A stretch of DNA of 64,000 nucleotides. It comes from Acidisoma cellulosilyticum. Its GTDB lineage: Bacteria > Pseudomonadota > Alphaproteobacteria > Acetobacterales > Acetobacteraceae. Below, piece after piece: positions 54,214-62,113 of this stretch. The stretch lies in assembly GCF_020621385.1 (NCBI RefSeq), contig NZ_JAESVA010000014.1, forward strand, positions 1 through 64,000. Reading direction: 5' to 3'. The notes below the pieces were generated by a model. That model made no database searches and was not told the origin of the DNA. It was given only the letters and a program-made list of their open reading frames with translations. The position numbers and the translations under genes are program-made. Within the stretch, counting starts at the first letter, position 1; each line of letters opens with the position of its first letter.

Positions 54214-55884
54214 ATGCCTGATAGCCTGTCTTTAACCAAGATCACCGCACAAAAGGGGATCAGCATCGGCGAGGCCGCGAAACGCGTCGCCGATCTGGGC
54301 TGGACGCCGAGCTATGTCCAGGAAGCGATGACCTTCCCGACCGACTACAAGATCAAGAAAGCACCGCGCGACCCGATGAAGCAGGTGCTGCGCTCCTACT
54401 TCCCCATGCAGGAAGAAAAGGACAATCGCGTCTATGGCGCGCTGGATGCGGCGCTGCGCGGCGATATGTTCCGCAATGTCGAGCCGCGCTGGGTCGAATG
54501 GATGAAGCTGTTCCTGGCGATCATTCCCTTCCCGGAAATTTCGGCGGCAAGGTCCATGGCCATGGTCGCGCGGCTGGCGCCGGGCGAGGAGCTGCGCACC
54601 GGCTTTACGATGCAGATGGTCGATGAGTTCCGGCATTCGACCATTCAGATGAATCTTAAGAAATGGTATATGGAAAACTATATCGACCCGGCCGGGTTCG
54701 ATATTACCGAAGCCGCTTTCGGGCGCTGCTATGCGACCACCATCGGCCGCCAATTCGCCGAGGGCTTTGTCACCGGTGACGCCATCACCTCCGCCAATAT
54801 CTATCTGACGGTCGTGGCGGAAACCGCCTTCACCAATACGCTTTTCGTCGCCATGCCGTCGGAAGCCGCGCGCAACGGCGATTATGCGCTGCCGACGGTC
54901 TTTCTGTCGGTGCAATCCGACGAAAGCCGGCATATCGGCAACGGCCATTCCATGCTGATGTCGATCATCAACGACCCGGACAATCATCAGCTGATCGAAC
55001 GCGATCTGCGCTATGCCTTCTGGCAGAATCACGCGATCGTCGATGCCGCCATCGGCACTTTGATCGAGTATGCGACGACCGATCGCGACAAGAACAAGGA
55101 AAGCTATGCTGAGCTTTGGCATCGCTGGATCTACGAGGATTACTACCGCACCTATATGCTGCCGCTGGAGAAATACGGCATCAAGATCCATCACGATGAT
55201 GTCGGCGCGGCCTGGGAGCGTATGGTCAAGAAGCATTATGTGCATAAGACCGCGCAATTCTTCTCGGTCGGTTGGCCGCTCAATTTCTGGCGCATCGAAG
55301 CCCAGACGGAGAAGGATTTTGAGTGGTTCGAGCATAAATATCCGGGCTGGTACGCCGAATTCGGCGATTACTGGAAATGGTATGGCAAGCTGAGCAAGCC
55401 CGGCGAGACGGTCATGACCTTCAACACCGAGACGGGTTATGTCTATCCACATCGCTGCTGGAGCTGCATGGTTCCTTGCCTGATTCGCGAGGATATCGTC
55501 TGTGATGAGGTCGACGGCAAAATCCAGACCTATTGCTCGGAACTCTGCCGCTGGACGCATAAGACGGCTTTCGCTGCCACCTATGAAGGCCGGCCGACAC
55601 CCGCGATGGGCCGCTTCAGCGGCAGGCGTGAGTGGGAGGAATGCTACCACGGCTGGGATCTGGCGGATGCCATCCAGGATCTCGGCTTCGTGCGGGGCGA
55701 CGGCAAGACGCTGGTGCCGCAGCCGCATCTGCGGTTCGACGATCGGGAGATGTGGACGCTGGATCATGTCCGCGGCCATACGCTCGGCAGCCCGCTGCTG
55801 ACGATCCGCGGCATGACGCCCGAGGCGCGGGAAGCGCATCTGGCCGAATACCGCAAGGGCTTCAAGATCAATCCGGTTAACTGA
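54214..55884 (+). CDS. prmA: Propane-type monooxygenase hydroxylase large subunit
   Basis: The catalytic alpha subunit of a soluble di-iron monooxygenase, group 5 (PrmA/MimA). 556 residues. Di-iron ligands are Glu108, Glu138-His141 (DEFRH), Glu203 (AETAFTN) and Glu237-His240 (DESRH). Their spacing is exactly that of methane monooxygenase MMOH residues 114, 144/147, 209 and 243/246. Typical stretches are SYFPMQEEKDNRVYGALDAALRGDMFR, NYIDPAGFDITE and YPHRCWSCMVPCLIRED with paired cysteines. AAGGAGATG ribosome site before ATG 54214. Family members hydroxylate short alkanes, acetone, phenol or related compounds; the natural substrate here is not proven. Confidence 0.95.
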   Translation: MPDSLSLTKITAQKGISIGEAAKRVADLGWTPSYVQEAMTFPTDYKIKKAPRDPMKQVLRSYFPMQEEKDNRVYGALDAALRGDMFRNVEPRWVEWMKLFLAIIPFPEISAARSMAMVARLAPGEELRTGFTMQMVDEFRHSTIQMNLKKWYMENYIDPAGFDITEAAFGRCYATTIGRQFAEGFVTGDAITSANIYLTVVAETAFTNTLFVAMPSEAARNGDYALPTVFLSVQSDESRHIGNGHSMLMSIINDPDNHQLIERDLRYAFWQNHAIVDAAIGTLIEYATTDRDKNKESYAELWHRWIYEDYYRTYMLPLEKYGIKIHHDDVGAAWERMVKKHYVHKTAQFFSVGWPLNFWRIEAQTEKDFEWFEHKYPGWYAEFGDYWKWYGKLSKPGETVMTFNTETGYVYPHRCWSCMVPCLIREDIVCDEVDGKIQTYCSELCRWTHKTAFAATYEGRPTPAMGRFSGRREWEECYHGWDLADAIQDLGFVRGDGKTLVPQPHLRFDDREMWTLDHVRGHTLGSPLLTIRGMTPEAREAHLAEYRKGFKINPVN

Positions 55885-55900
55885 TCATTGCCATGCGAAG

Positions 55901-55922
55901 GGACCCGGCGTCAGCCGGGTCC
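55901..55922 (+). promoter_or_regulatory. prmA-prmB intercistronic hairpin
   Basis: GGACCCGGC-GTCA-GCCGGGTCC is a perfect 9-bp stem with tetraloop, 16 bases after the prmA stop, without a T-run. Probably an mRNA stabiliser that sets higher hydroxylase than reductase levels. Confidence 0.65.
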
Positions 55923-55954
55923 TGCCCACCCCCGCATCCCGATAAGGGGCCGCC

Positions 55955-57034
55955 ATGAACGATACCATTACCAAGACCGACACTGAGGTTGTGACCCATA
56001 CTGTGCGTTTCGAGCCGATGGGCATCGAAATGACAGTGGATGAAGGGGAAACCGTGCTCGACGCCGCCTTCCGCCAGGGCATCTCCGTCATGCATGGCTG
56101 CAAGGAAGGACAATGCGCGAGCTGTAAATCGAAGCTCATCGATGGCGACATCGAATTGCTGAAATATTCGACCTTCGCTCTGCCGGAATCGGAACGCGAC
56201 ACGGATCATATTCTGCTCTGCCGCACGCTGGCCTATAGCGATATCACGGTCGAATTGCTCAATTACGACGAGGATCTGCTCAGCCGGTCCATCGCGGTGA
56301 AGGAGATTGCGGCGACGGTCGTTTCCGTCCAGCCGCTGACGCGGGATATCCGTCTTCTAACCCTGCAGCTGCAGGCGCCTTTGCGGTTCTGGGCCGGGCA
56401 ATATGTGGATATCACCATTCCGGGCAGCGGGATCACGCGCGCTTTCTCCATGGCGAATGCGCCGGGTCCGCAATCTGCGGGCGGCGTCAAAACCCTGCAA
56501 TTCATCATCAAACTTTATCCGAACGGCGCCTTCTCCTCCCGGCTGGACGGTGGTCTGGCGGCGGGCGATGCGCTGACAATCAAGGGACCGTACGGGACCT
56601 GCTTTCACCGCGAAGGCCGGCCTGGCCCACTGGTCCTTGTCGGCGGCGGGTCCGGCATGTCGCCGCTCTGGTCCATCCTGCAGGATCACATCGCGCAGGG
56701 TGACACACGCCCGGTGCGCTTCTTCTACGGTGCCCGCACCAAGGCCGATCTTTTTCATGTGGCTGAGTTCGCGGCCATCGGCGCGGCGCTGCCGGATTTC
56801 CAATTCATCCCGGCTCTGTCCCATGCGGAACCGGGGGACGATTGGACGGGGGAGACCGGCTTCATTCACGACGTCGTCGCGCGGGTTCTCCGGGCAGAGG
56901 GTTTGGATGGGGAGATCGACGCCTATTCCTGCGGACCGCCGCCGATGATCGATGCCGTGCTGCCGGTTCTGCAAGTGGCCGGTGTCGAGCCCGAGCGCAT
57001 CTATTTCGACAAGTTCACGACCGCGACGCGCTGA
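55955..57034 (+). CDS. prmB: Monooxygenase reductase (FAD, [2Fe-2S])
   Basis: A 359-residue NADH-oxidoreductase that feeds electrons to the di-iron centre. N-terminal plant-type ferredoxin domain with Cys49, Cys54, Cys57 and Cys89 (CKEGQCASC ... LLC). An FAD domain follows with YVDITIPGSGITRAFSMANAP (the RxFS flavin motif reads RAFSMA, about 154-159). The NAD domain has VGGGSGMSPLWSIL and CGPPPMIDAVLPVL. It lies between the large and small hydroxylase subunits, the PrmABCD order. Confidence 0.95.
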   Translation: MNDTITKTDTEVVTHTVRFEPMGIEMTVDEGETVLDAAFRQGISVMHGCKEGQCASCKSKLIDGDIELLKYSTFALPESERDTDHILLCRTLAYSDITVELLNYDEDLLSRSIAVKEIAATVVSVQPLTRDIRLLTLQLQAPLRFWAGQYVDITIPGSGITRAFSMANAPGPQSAGGVKTLQFIIKLYPNGAFSSRLDGGLAAGDALTIKGPYGTCFHREGRPGPLVLVGGGSGMSPLWSILQDHIAQGDTRPVRFFYGARTKADLFHVAEFAAIGAALPDFQFIPALSHAEPGDDWTGETGFIHDVVARVLRAEGLDGEIDAYSCGPPPMIDAVLPVLQVAGVEPERIYFDKFTTATR

Positions 57035-57074
57035 TCACCGCTCGTCCAAAAGCAAAAAAAGAAAGGAAAGACAG

Positions 57075-58163
57075 ATGAGTGCAGCAGTGCAACCGCCGGT
57101 CAGCCCGGTAAAATCGGGCGCCGCAGGGGCCGCGACTTTTGCCGGGTCGGATAGCCGCAAATACAATTATTTCGATCCCAAGGGCCGGCGCGCGACGCAT
57201 TACGAGGATATGACCGTCGATGTGCAGCCCGATCCCAAGCGCTATCTGCTGCAGGATTGGATCATTTCTTTCGCGGACGGCACGCCGACCTATTCGGAGA
57301 ATTGGACGGAAGCCAAATCCTCCGATTGGCATGCCTATCGCAGCATCGATCAGGAATGGGAACGCACGCATTACCAGCGTCAGTCGACCATCTGCGGCAT
57401 GATCCAGAATGTCGTGGAGAATGGGCGCCGCGCCGGCGCGCCGAAGCGCTTCGACCCCGCCTGGGTCAAGATCCTGCAGGATCATATCGGCGCCTATAAG
57501 CATGCCGAATTCGGCCTCGGCACCGCGACCATGCAGGCGCAGCGCTACGGCTATACGCAGATGATCAATAACGCGATCCTGACCAATTCCTCCTACAAAA
57601 TCCGCTTCGCGCAGGACCTGACGCTGTACCTGTCCGAAATCGGCATGGATATCGAGAATTTCAACGGCGACGCCGGCAAGCAGCATTGGGTGGACGACCC
57701 GATCTGGCAGGATACGCGTCGCGCGGTGGAAACCATCGGCGGCGCCACGGATTTCCTGGAGCAGTATTTCGCGGTCAATCTGGTCTTCGAACCGCTGGTG
57801 GGTGAGCTGTTCCGCAGCGGCTTCATCATGCAGGCGGCTGCCTCCCAAAACGACTTCATTACGCCGGCCGTCGTGTCGGCGGCCGAGGGCGATTACGAGC
57901 GCAACCTTGCCAATGCCGTCGAACTCTTTCGCATGCTGATGCTGGATGAGGGGCATGGCGATCACAACCGCCGGCTGTTCGGTACCTGGCTGCATCGGCA
58001 TGGCACGCTCGCCATGGCGGCCGCGCAAGGATTGCAGCCGATATGGTCGCAGCCGCGGGTGAAGGTCGCGCAGTTCCCGGAAGCTTTGGAGCTTGCGAAA
58101 AATCGTCTCCGCGCGATCGGTGCCGAAACCAATATCGATGTGCGATCGATCGTCGACGCCTGA
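57075..58163 (+). CDS. prmC: Propane-type monooxygenase hydroxylase small subunit
   Basis: A 362-residue beta subunit of the hydroxylase, a ferritin-like structural partner without metal. Typical stretches are YNYFDPKGRRATHYEDMTVDVQPDPKRYLLQDWIISFADG (about 33-72), YGYTQMINNAILTNSSYKIRFAQDLTLYLSEIG and YFAVNLVFEPLVGELFRSGFIMQAA. The start ATG 57075 (MSAAVQPPVSPVKSG) has GAAAGGAAAG just upstream; longer frames lack similarity. Spacing to prmB is 40 bases. Confidence 0.94.
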   Translation: MSAAVQPPVSPVKSGAAGAATFAGSDSRKYNYFDPKGRRATHYEDMTVDVQPDPKRYLLQDWIISFADGTPTYSENWTEAKSSDWHAYRSIDQEWERTHYQRQSTICGMIQNVVENGRRAGAPKRFDPAWVKILQDHIGAYKHAEFGLGTATMQAQRYGYTQMINNAILTNSSYKIRFAQDLTLYLSEIGMDIENFNGDAGKQHWVDDPIWQDTRRAVETIGGATDFLEQYFAVNLVFEPLVGELFRSGFIMQAAASQNDFITPAVVSAAEGDYERNLANAVELFRMLMLDEGHGDHNRRLFGTWLHRHGTLAMAAAQGLQPIWSQPRVKVAQFPEALELAKNRLRAIGAETNIDVRSIVDA

Positions 58164-58193
58164 TCTCTTGCCCTGAACGCGAAGGAGCGACCG

Positions 58194-58544
58194 ATGTCTC
58201 ATACAGATAATATCTTCAAGTCCATGAAGGACATGCAGTTCGAGACGACGATTTCGGACCAGTGCGGCGTGACCATGAATGACAGTGTGGAAGCGCGCGT
58301 CATTGCCGAGGTCATGGGCGAAAAGCCCGGCGTGACTGTCACCTATATGCCGGCGATGATCCGCGTCGACGGCCAGGGCCGCATGGAATTCAAGATGGAC
58401 GAGATTACCGAGCGGCTGGGGCGTGAGATGACGCCCCATCTTTTCGAAATCTCCACCTCCACCCATTACGGAAGGATGGTGATGGTAGACGATAATACCG
58501 TCGTTCTATTCGGCAATATGGACGATGTCCGCGACTTTATCTAA
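58194..58544 (+). CDS. prmD: Monooxygenase coupling protein
   Basis: A 116-residue MmoB/DmpM-family effector with no cofactor that binds the hydroxylase to gate electron transfer and product release. The conserved core is AEVMGEKPGVTVTYMPAMIRVDGQGRMEFKMDEI (about 39-72), and ISTSTHYGRMVMVDDNTVVLFG follows. GAAGGAG ribosome site before ATG 58194. Confidence 0.93.
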   Translation: MSHTDNIFKSMKDMQFETTISDQCGVTMNDSVEARVIAEVMGEKPGVTVTYMPAMIRVDGQGRMEFKMDEITERLGREMTPHLFEISTSTHYGRMVMVDDNTVVLFGNMDDVRDFI

Positions 58545-58579
58545 CGACTCAAGCGAACGTCCGGGATTGGGGAAGAAAA

Positions 58580-59599
58580 ATGTATAAAACAAAAGACGGC
58601 GAAGAAATCTTCGTGATCGACGGCCATGTTCATCTTTGGGATGCAAGCCCGGCGAACCAGCGCAATATCCACGGCGCCGAATTCATCAACTGCTTCTACG
58701 GCTACCACACCGCGCTCAGCCCCAAGGAGGAGCTGTGGTCGCGGGAGAAGTTCGAGAAATACGGCGCCGAGACGATGTATGAGGATCTTTTCGTCAAAGG
58801 CTATGACGATATGGCGATCTTCCAGCCGACCTATCTGAAGGAATTCTACACCAACGGCTTCAATACGCTGGAACAGAATGCCAGCCTCGGCACGCGCTAT
58901 CCCGAGCGGTTCGTCATCAACGGTGCTTTCGACCCGCGTCACGGCGAAGCCGGGCTTGAGCAGCTGGAGGCGGATGTCGAGACATACAAGCTGAAGGGCG
59001 TCAAACTCTATACCGCCGAATGGATCGGCGACAGCAAGGGCTACAAGCTGTCGGATGATCACGCCAAGCGCTATCTGGAACGGGCGGAAAAACTCGGCAT
59101 CAAGAATATCCATGTCCATAAGGGCCCGACCATCCTGCCCCTGAATCGTGATGCCTTCGATGTCGCGGATATCGATGACGCTGCGACCTGCTTTCCCAAT
59201 CTGAACTTCATCGTGGAACATTGCGGCCTGCCGCGTCTCGATGATTTCTGCTGGATTGCGGTGCAGGAGCCGAATGTCTATGCGGGTCTGGCCGTGGCAC
59301 TGCCCTTCATCCATAGCCGACCGGCCTATTTCGCCCATATCATCTCCGAATTGCTGTTCTGGCTCGGTGAGGATCGTATTCTCTTTGGCAGCGATTACGG
59401 TATCTGGACGCCGAAATGGCTGGTCGATGCCTTCATGAACTTCGAACTGCCGGATGACGTGCGGAAGGAGACCAAGGTCGATCTGTCATTGACCGCCAAG
59501 AAGAAGATTCTCGGCCTCAATGCCGCGCGTATCTACAATATCGACATCGAAGCCAAGAAGGCTGCTTTGGGGTATCGCCAAAGCGTTGCCGCCGAATGA
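58580..59599 (+). CDS. Amidohydrolase-family protein of the monooxygenase cluster
   Basis: A 339-residue amidohydrolase_2-type TIM barrel (the ACMSD/resorcylate decarboxylase branch). HxH metal ligands are His16 and His18 (VIDGHVHLWD), then KNIHVHKGPT, NFIVEHCGLPRLDDF and LFGSDYG. Genes of this type occupy the same place, between the coupling protein and the GroEL-like gene, in actinobacterial propane monooxygenase clusters. Whether it has a catalytic or assembly role is not established from sequence. ATGA overlap with the next gene. Confidence 0.9.
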   Translation: MYKTKDGEEIFVIDGHVHLWDASPANQRNIHGAEFINCFYGYHTALSPKEELWSREKFEKYGAETMYEDLFVKGYDDMAIFQPTYLKEFYTNGFNTLEQNASLGTRYPERFVINGAFDPRHGEAGLEQLEADVETYKLKGVKLYTAEWIGDSKGYKLSDDHAKRYLERAEKLGIKNIHVHKGPTILPLNRDAFDVADIDDAATCFPNLNFIVEHCGLPRLDDFCWIAVQEPNVYAGLAVALPFIHSRPAYFAHIISELLFWLGEDRILFGSDYGIWTPKWLVDAFMNFELPDDVRKETKVDLSLTAKKKILGLNAARIYNIDIEAKKAALGYRQSVAAE

Positions 59600-60375
59600 G
59601 CCGCGACAGCGAGGTCTGGCGCCAGCTTGGGACGGTCGTTGATCCCGAGCTGGACGAATCCGTGACGGAGCTGCGCTTCGTCACGGCGGTCGCGATCGAT
59701 GCGGCAGGGGCCGTGCAGGTCACCTTCCGTCTGCCGACCTATTGGTGCGCGGCCAATTTCGCCTTTCTGATGGCGGAGGATATGCGGCTGGCGGTGGCAA
59801 GCCTGCCCTGGGTGACCGAGGTTGAGGTCGTGCTCGGCGAGCATATGTATGCCGAAACCATCAATACCGGTATCGCGGCCAAACGCTCCTTCCAAAGTGC
59901 CTTCGGTGACGCCGCCGACGGCGATCTGGAAGCGGTGCGCCGCACCTTCCTCGTCAAGGCCTTCCAGCGCCGGCAGGTGGCGCTGGTGGAGCATCTGATG
60001 GCGAAAGGCTATGCGCCGGAAGCCCTCGCCGGTCTGGCCATCGCGGGACTTCGCAGCCTCGACAACGACGATGCGCTGACAACCCTCATCGCGCGCTATC
60101 TCGACCGTCGCGCGGTCGTGGGACCCGCCGATGATCTGGCACCCGCCTTCGTCGATGAGGCTGGTCTGGCGGTGCCGCCGACGGCCTTCCGCGCCCATAT
60201 CCGCGCGTTGCGGCGGGTGGCGGTGAATGTGGAGTTCAACGGCGCGCTTTGCCGGGGGCTTTTGGCTGCACGCTTCAATGAGGAGGAGGCGGCGGACCGC
60301 GAACCCGGCCTGCTCGACTTCATCCATGCCTTGCCGGCCGAGAAACGCAGCGGAGAGACGCCATGGCCAAAATGA
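59596..60375 (+). CDS. MIP18/DUF59-domain protein with helical extension
   Basis: A 259-residue protein. The N-terminal ~90 residues form a PaaD/MIP18-like (DUF59) domain: VWRQLGTVVDPELDESVTELRFV, QVTFRLPTYWCAANFAFLMAEDMRLAVASLPWVTEVEVVL, with one conserved-looking Cys at about 51. The remaining ~170 residues are mostly helical and unrelated to known domains I can name. DUF59 proteins act in iron-sulfur or metal-centre assembly, so a role in charging the di-iron hydroxylase is plausible (inference). Overlaps the amidohydrolase start by 4 bases and the chaperonin start by 13. Confidence 0.82.
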   Translation: MSRDSEVWRQLGTVVDPELDESVTELRFVTAVAIDAAGAVQVTFRLPTYWCAANFAFLMAEDMRLAVASLPWVTEVEVVLGEHMYAETINTGIAAKRSFQSAFGDAADGDLEAVRRTFLVKAFQRRQVALVEHLMAKGYAPEALAGLAIAGLRSLDNDDALTTLIARYLDRRAVVGPADDLAPAFVDEAGLAVPPTAFRAHIRALRRVAVNVEFNGALCRGLLAARFNEEEAADREPGLLDFIHALPAEKRSGETPWPK

Positions 60376-62000
60376 TGCTGCATGACGACGAAGCGCGCCA
60401 GGCTCTGGGGCGCGGCGTCGCCAAACTGGCGCGGGCGGTGCGCGGCACGCTCGGCCCGCGCGGCATGAATGCGATCATCGACCGGCCGATCGGCACGCCG
60501 CTCGTCTCCCGCGACGGCGTCAGCATCGCGCAGGAGATCGAACTGCCTTGCCCCTTCGAGAATATGGGCGCGCAGGTGCTGCGGGAGGTTTCCAAGCAGA
60601 CCAATGACGTCGCCGGGGACGGCACCACCACGGCGACCGTGCTGGCGGATGCCCTGGTGCAACAGGGCTTGCGGCTGCTGGCCGAAGGGGCCAGCCCGGT
60701 CGATCTCGTCGCCGGGCTGGAACTGGCCGTGGCGGAAGCTCTGACCGCTTTGCATCGCAGTGCCCGGCCCTTGTCCGGCGCTGAGGAGACCCTGGCGGTC
60801 GCGACCATCGCCGCGAATGACGCTGATCTGGGCAGAATGGTTGCCGAGGCTATCGAGCGCGTCGGCGCGGACGGCATCGTCACTGTGGAATTCGGCACCA
60901 CGGTCGAAACCCTGCTGGAGGTCGTGGACGGCATGTCCTTCGACCGTGGCTATCTGTCCCATCACATGGTGACCGATATCGAGCGCATGCAGGTGGTGCT
61001 GGACGATCCGCTGATCCTGATGACCGATCTCAAACTCTCCAGTGCCGAGGATGCGAGTGCCATCGAGGCGCTGCTGGAAGGCAGTCGCCGGCCGCTGCTG
61101 ATCATGGCGGAGGAGGTGGCGCCGGGCTGCATCATGCAGCTGCTTGGCCGGCGGGATCGCGGCCTGCCGCCGGTCGCCGCCATCCATCCGCCCGAATACG
61201 GCCATTGGCGTCGCGCCATGCTGGAGGATATCGCCATCGTCACCGGCGGCCGGGTCATCGCGCGGGACCTTGGCGGCACGCTGGCCGGCGTCACGCGGCG
61301 GGATCTGGGCGAGGCGCGGCAGGTGCGCATTTCGGCGAACCAGACCATCGTCAGCGCCGGCGGCGGGGACCCCGCGACCGTCGCGGCGCGGCGGACGCAG
61401 GTCATGCGGCAGCTGGACGCGGCGCCGCAGAATATCGAGCGTGACAAGCTGCAGGAACGGCTCGCCAAACTCTCCGGCGGCTCCGCCATCATTCTCGCCG
61501 GCGGCGCCACGCCGGTCGAGCAGAAGCGTCGGGTGCAGATGATCGAGGATGCGATCAACGCCACCCGCGCGGCTGTGCAGGATGGGGTGGTCGCGGGCGG
61601 CGGTACCGCGCTCGCGCAGATCGCGGCTGATCTCACGCCGATGATGGAGCGGCTGAGCGGCGGCAAACGCCTGGGGGCGCGGCTGCTGCAAACGGCTTTG
61701 ACCCAGCCCCTGGCCAGTATCGCGACCAATTGCGGGCTGAAGGCGGAGGAGATCGTGCCGCGCGTTGTCCAGGCGCCGCGCGGCTATGGTCTGGACGCCA
61801 GGCAAGGCGAAATCCTGGCTCTGATGCCGGCGGGCATCCTCGACCCCGTGAAGGTGAGCGCCACGGCGCTTCGCAATGCGGCCTCCGTCGCCGGGTTGAT
61901 CCTGACCACGCAAACCCTTGTCGCCAGTATTCCGGATGGGCATGACCCGACCGCAGGTCCCGCTTTGGGGGGTGGCGCGGAACGGTTGGGCCGGGCCTGA
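60363..62000 (+). CDS. GroEL-like chaperonin dedicated to the monooxygenase
   Basis: A 545-residue group I chaperonin subunit, diverged from housekeeping GroEL. Equatorial ATP site residues are kept (TLGPRGMN, DGVSIAQEI, NDVAGDGTTTATVLADAL, DAINATRAAVQDGVVAGGGTAL). The apical domain is changed and no Gly-Gly-Met tail is present; it ends GGGAERLGRA. No groES gene is nearby. MimG, a chaperonin-like protein in the mycobacterial relative, is required for productive expression of its monooxygenase large subunit, and this gene occupies the same place. Overlaps the DUF59 gene by 13 bases. Confidence 0.92.
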   Translation: MAKMMLHDDEARQALGRGVAKLARAVRGTLGPRGMNAIIDRPIGTPLVSRDGVSIAQEIELPCPFENMGAQVLREVSKQTNDVAGDGTTTATVLADALVQQGLRLLAEGASPVDLVAGLELAVAEALTALHRSARPLSGAEETLAVATIAANDADLGRMVAEAIERVGADGIVTVEFGTTVETLLEVVDGMSFDRGYLSHHMVTDIERMQVVLDDPLILMTDLKLSSAEDASAIEALLEGSRRPLLIMAEEVAPGCIMQLLGRRDRGLPPVAAIHPPEYGHWRRAMLEDIAIVTGGRVIARDLGGTLAGVTRRDLGEARQVRISANQTIVSAGGGDPATVAARRTQVMRQLDAAPQNIERDKLQERLAKLSGGSAIILAGGATPVEQKRRVQMIEDAINATRAAVQDGVVAGGGTALAQIAADLTPMMERLSGGKRLGARLLQTALTQPLASIATNCGLKAEEIVPRVVQAPRGYGLDARQGEILALMPAGILDPVKVSATALRNAASVAGLILTTQTLVASIPDGHDPTAGPALGGGAERLGRA

Positions 62001-62074
62001 TACGACAAGCTGGTAGTTCCCATCTGATCGGCGCTATCCTCCCGGCAAAAGAATGCGCCGCTCAGGCGTCGAAC

Positions 62075-62096
62075 CGCTCGCGGGCTACCGCGAGCG
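62075..62096 (+). promoter_or_regulatory. Hairpin ahead of the second activator
   Basis: CGCTCGCGG-GCTA-CCGCGAGCG is a perfect 9-bp stem with tetraloop, ending 17 bases before the activator start codon and just ahead of its GGAAGGGG ribosome site. It could be a transcription terminator for the prm operon (no T-run) or a translational control element for the activator. Confidence 0.5.
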
Positions 62097-62113
62097 ACAG
62101 GGAAGGGGTAGCC

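Noticed and set aside
54232-55839. A 535-codon open frame opposite prmA
   Set aside because: prmA is secure from the di-iron ligands.
60096-61943. A 615-codon open frame on the minus strand opposite the chaperonin
   Set aside because: Antisense to intact chaperonin motifs; composition is that of a shadow frame.
62001-62113. sigma-54 promoter for the second activator
   Set aside because: No GG-N10-GC element with supporting flanks in the 113-base gap.
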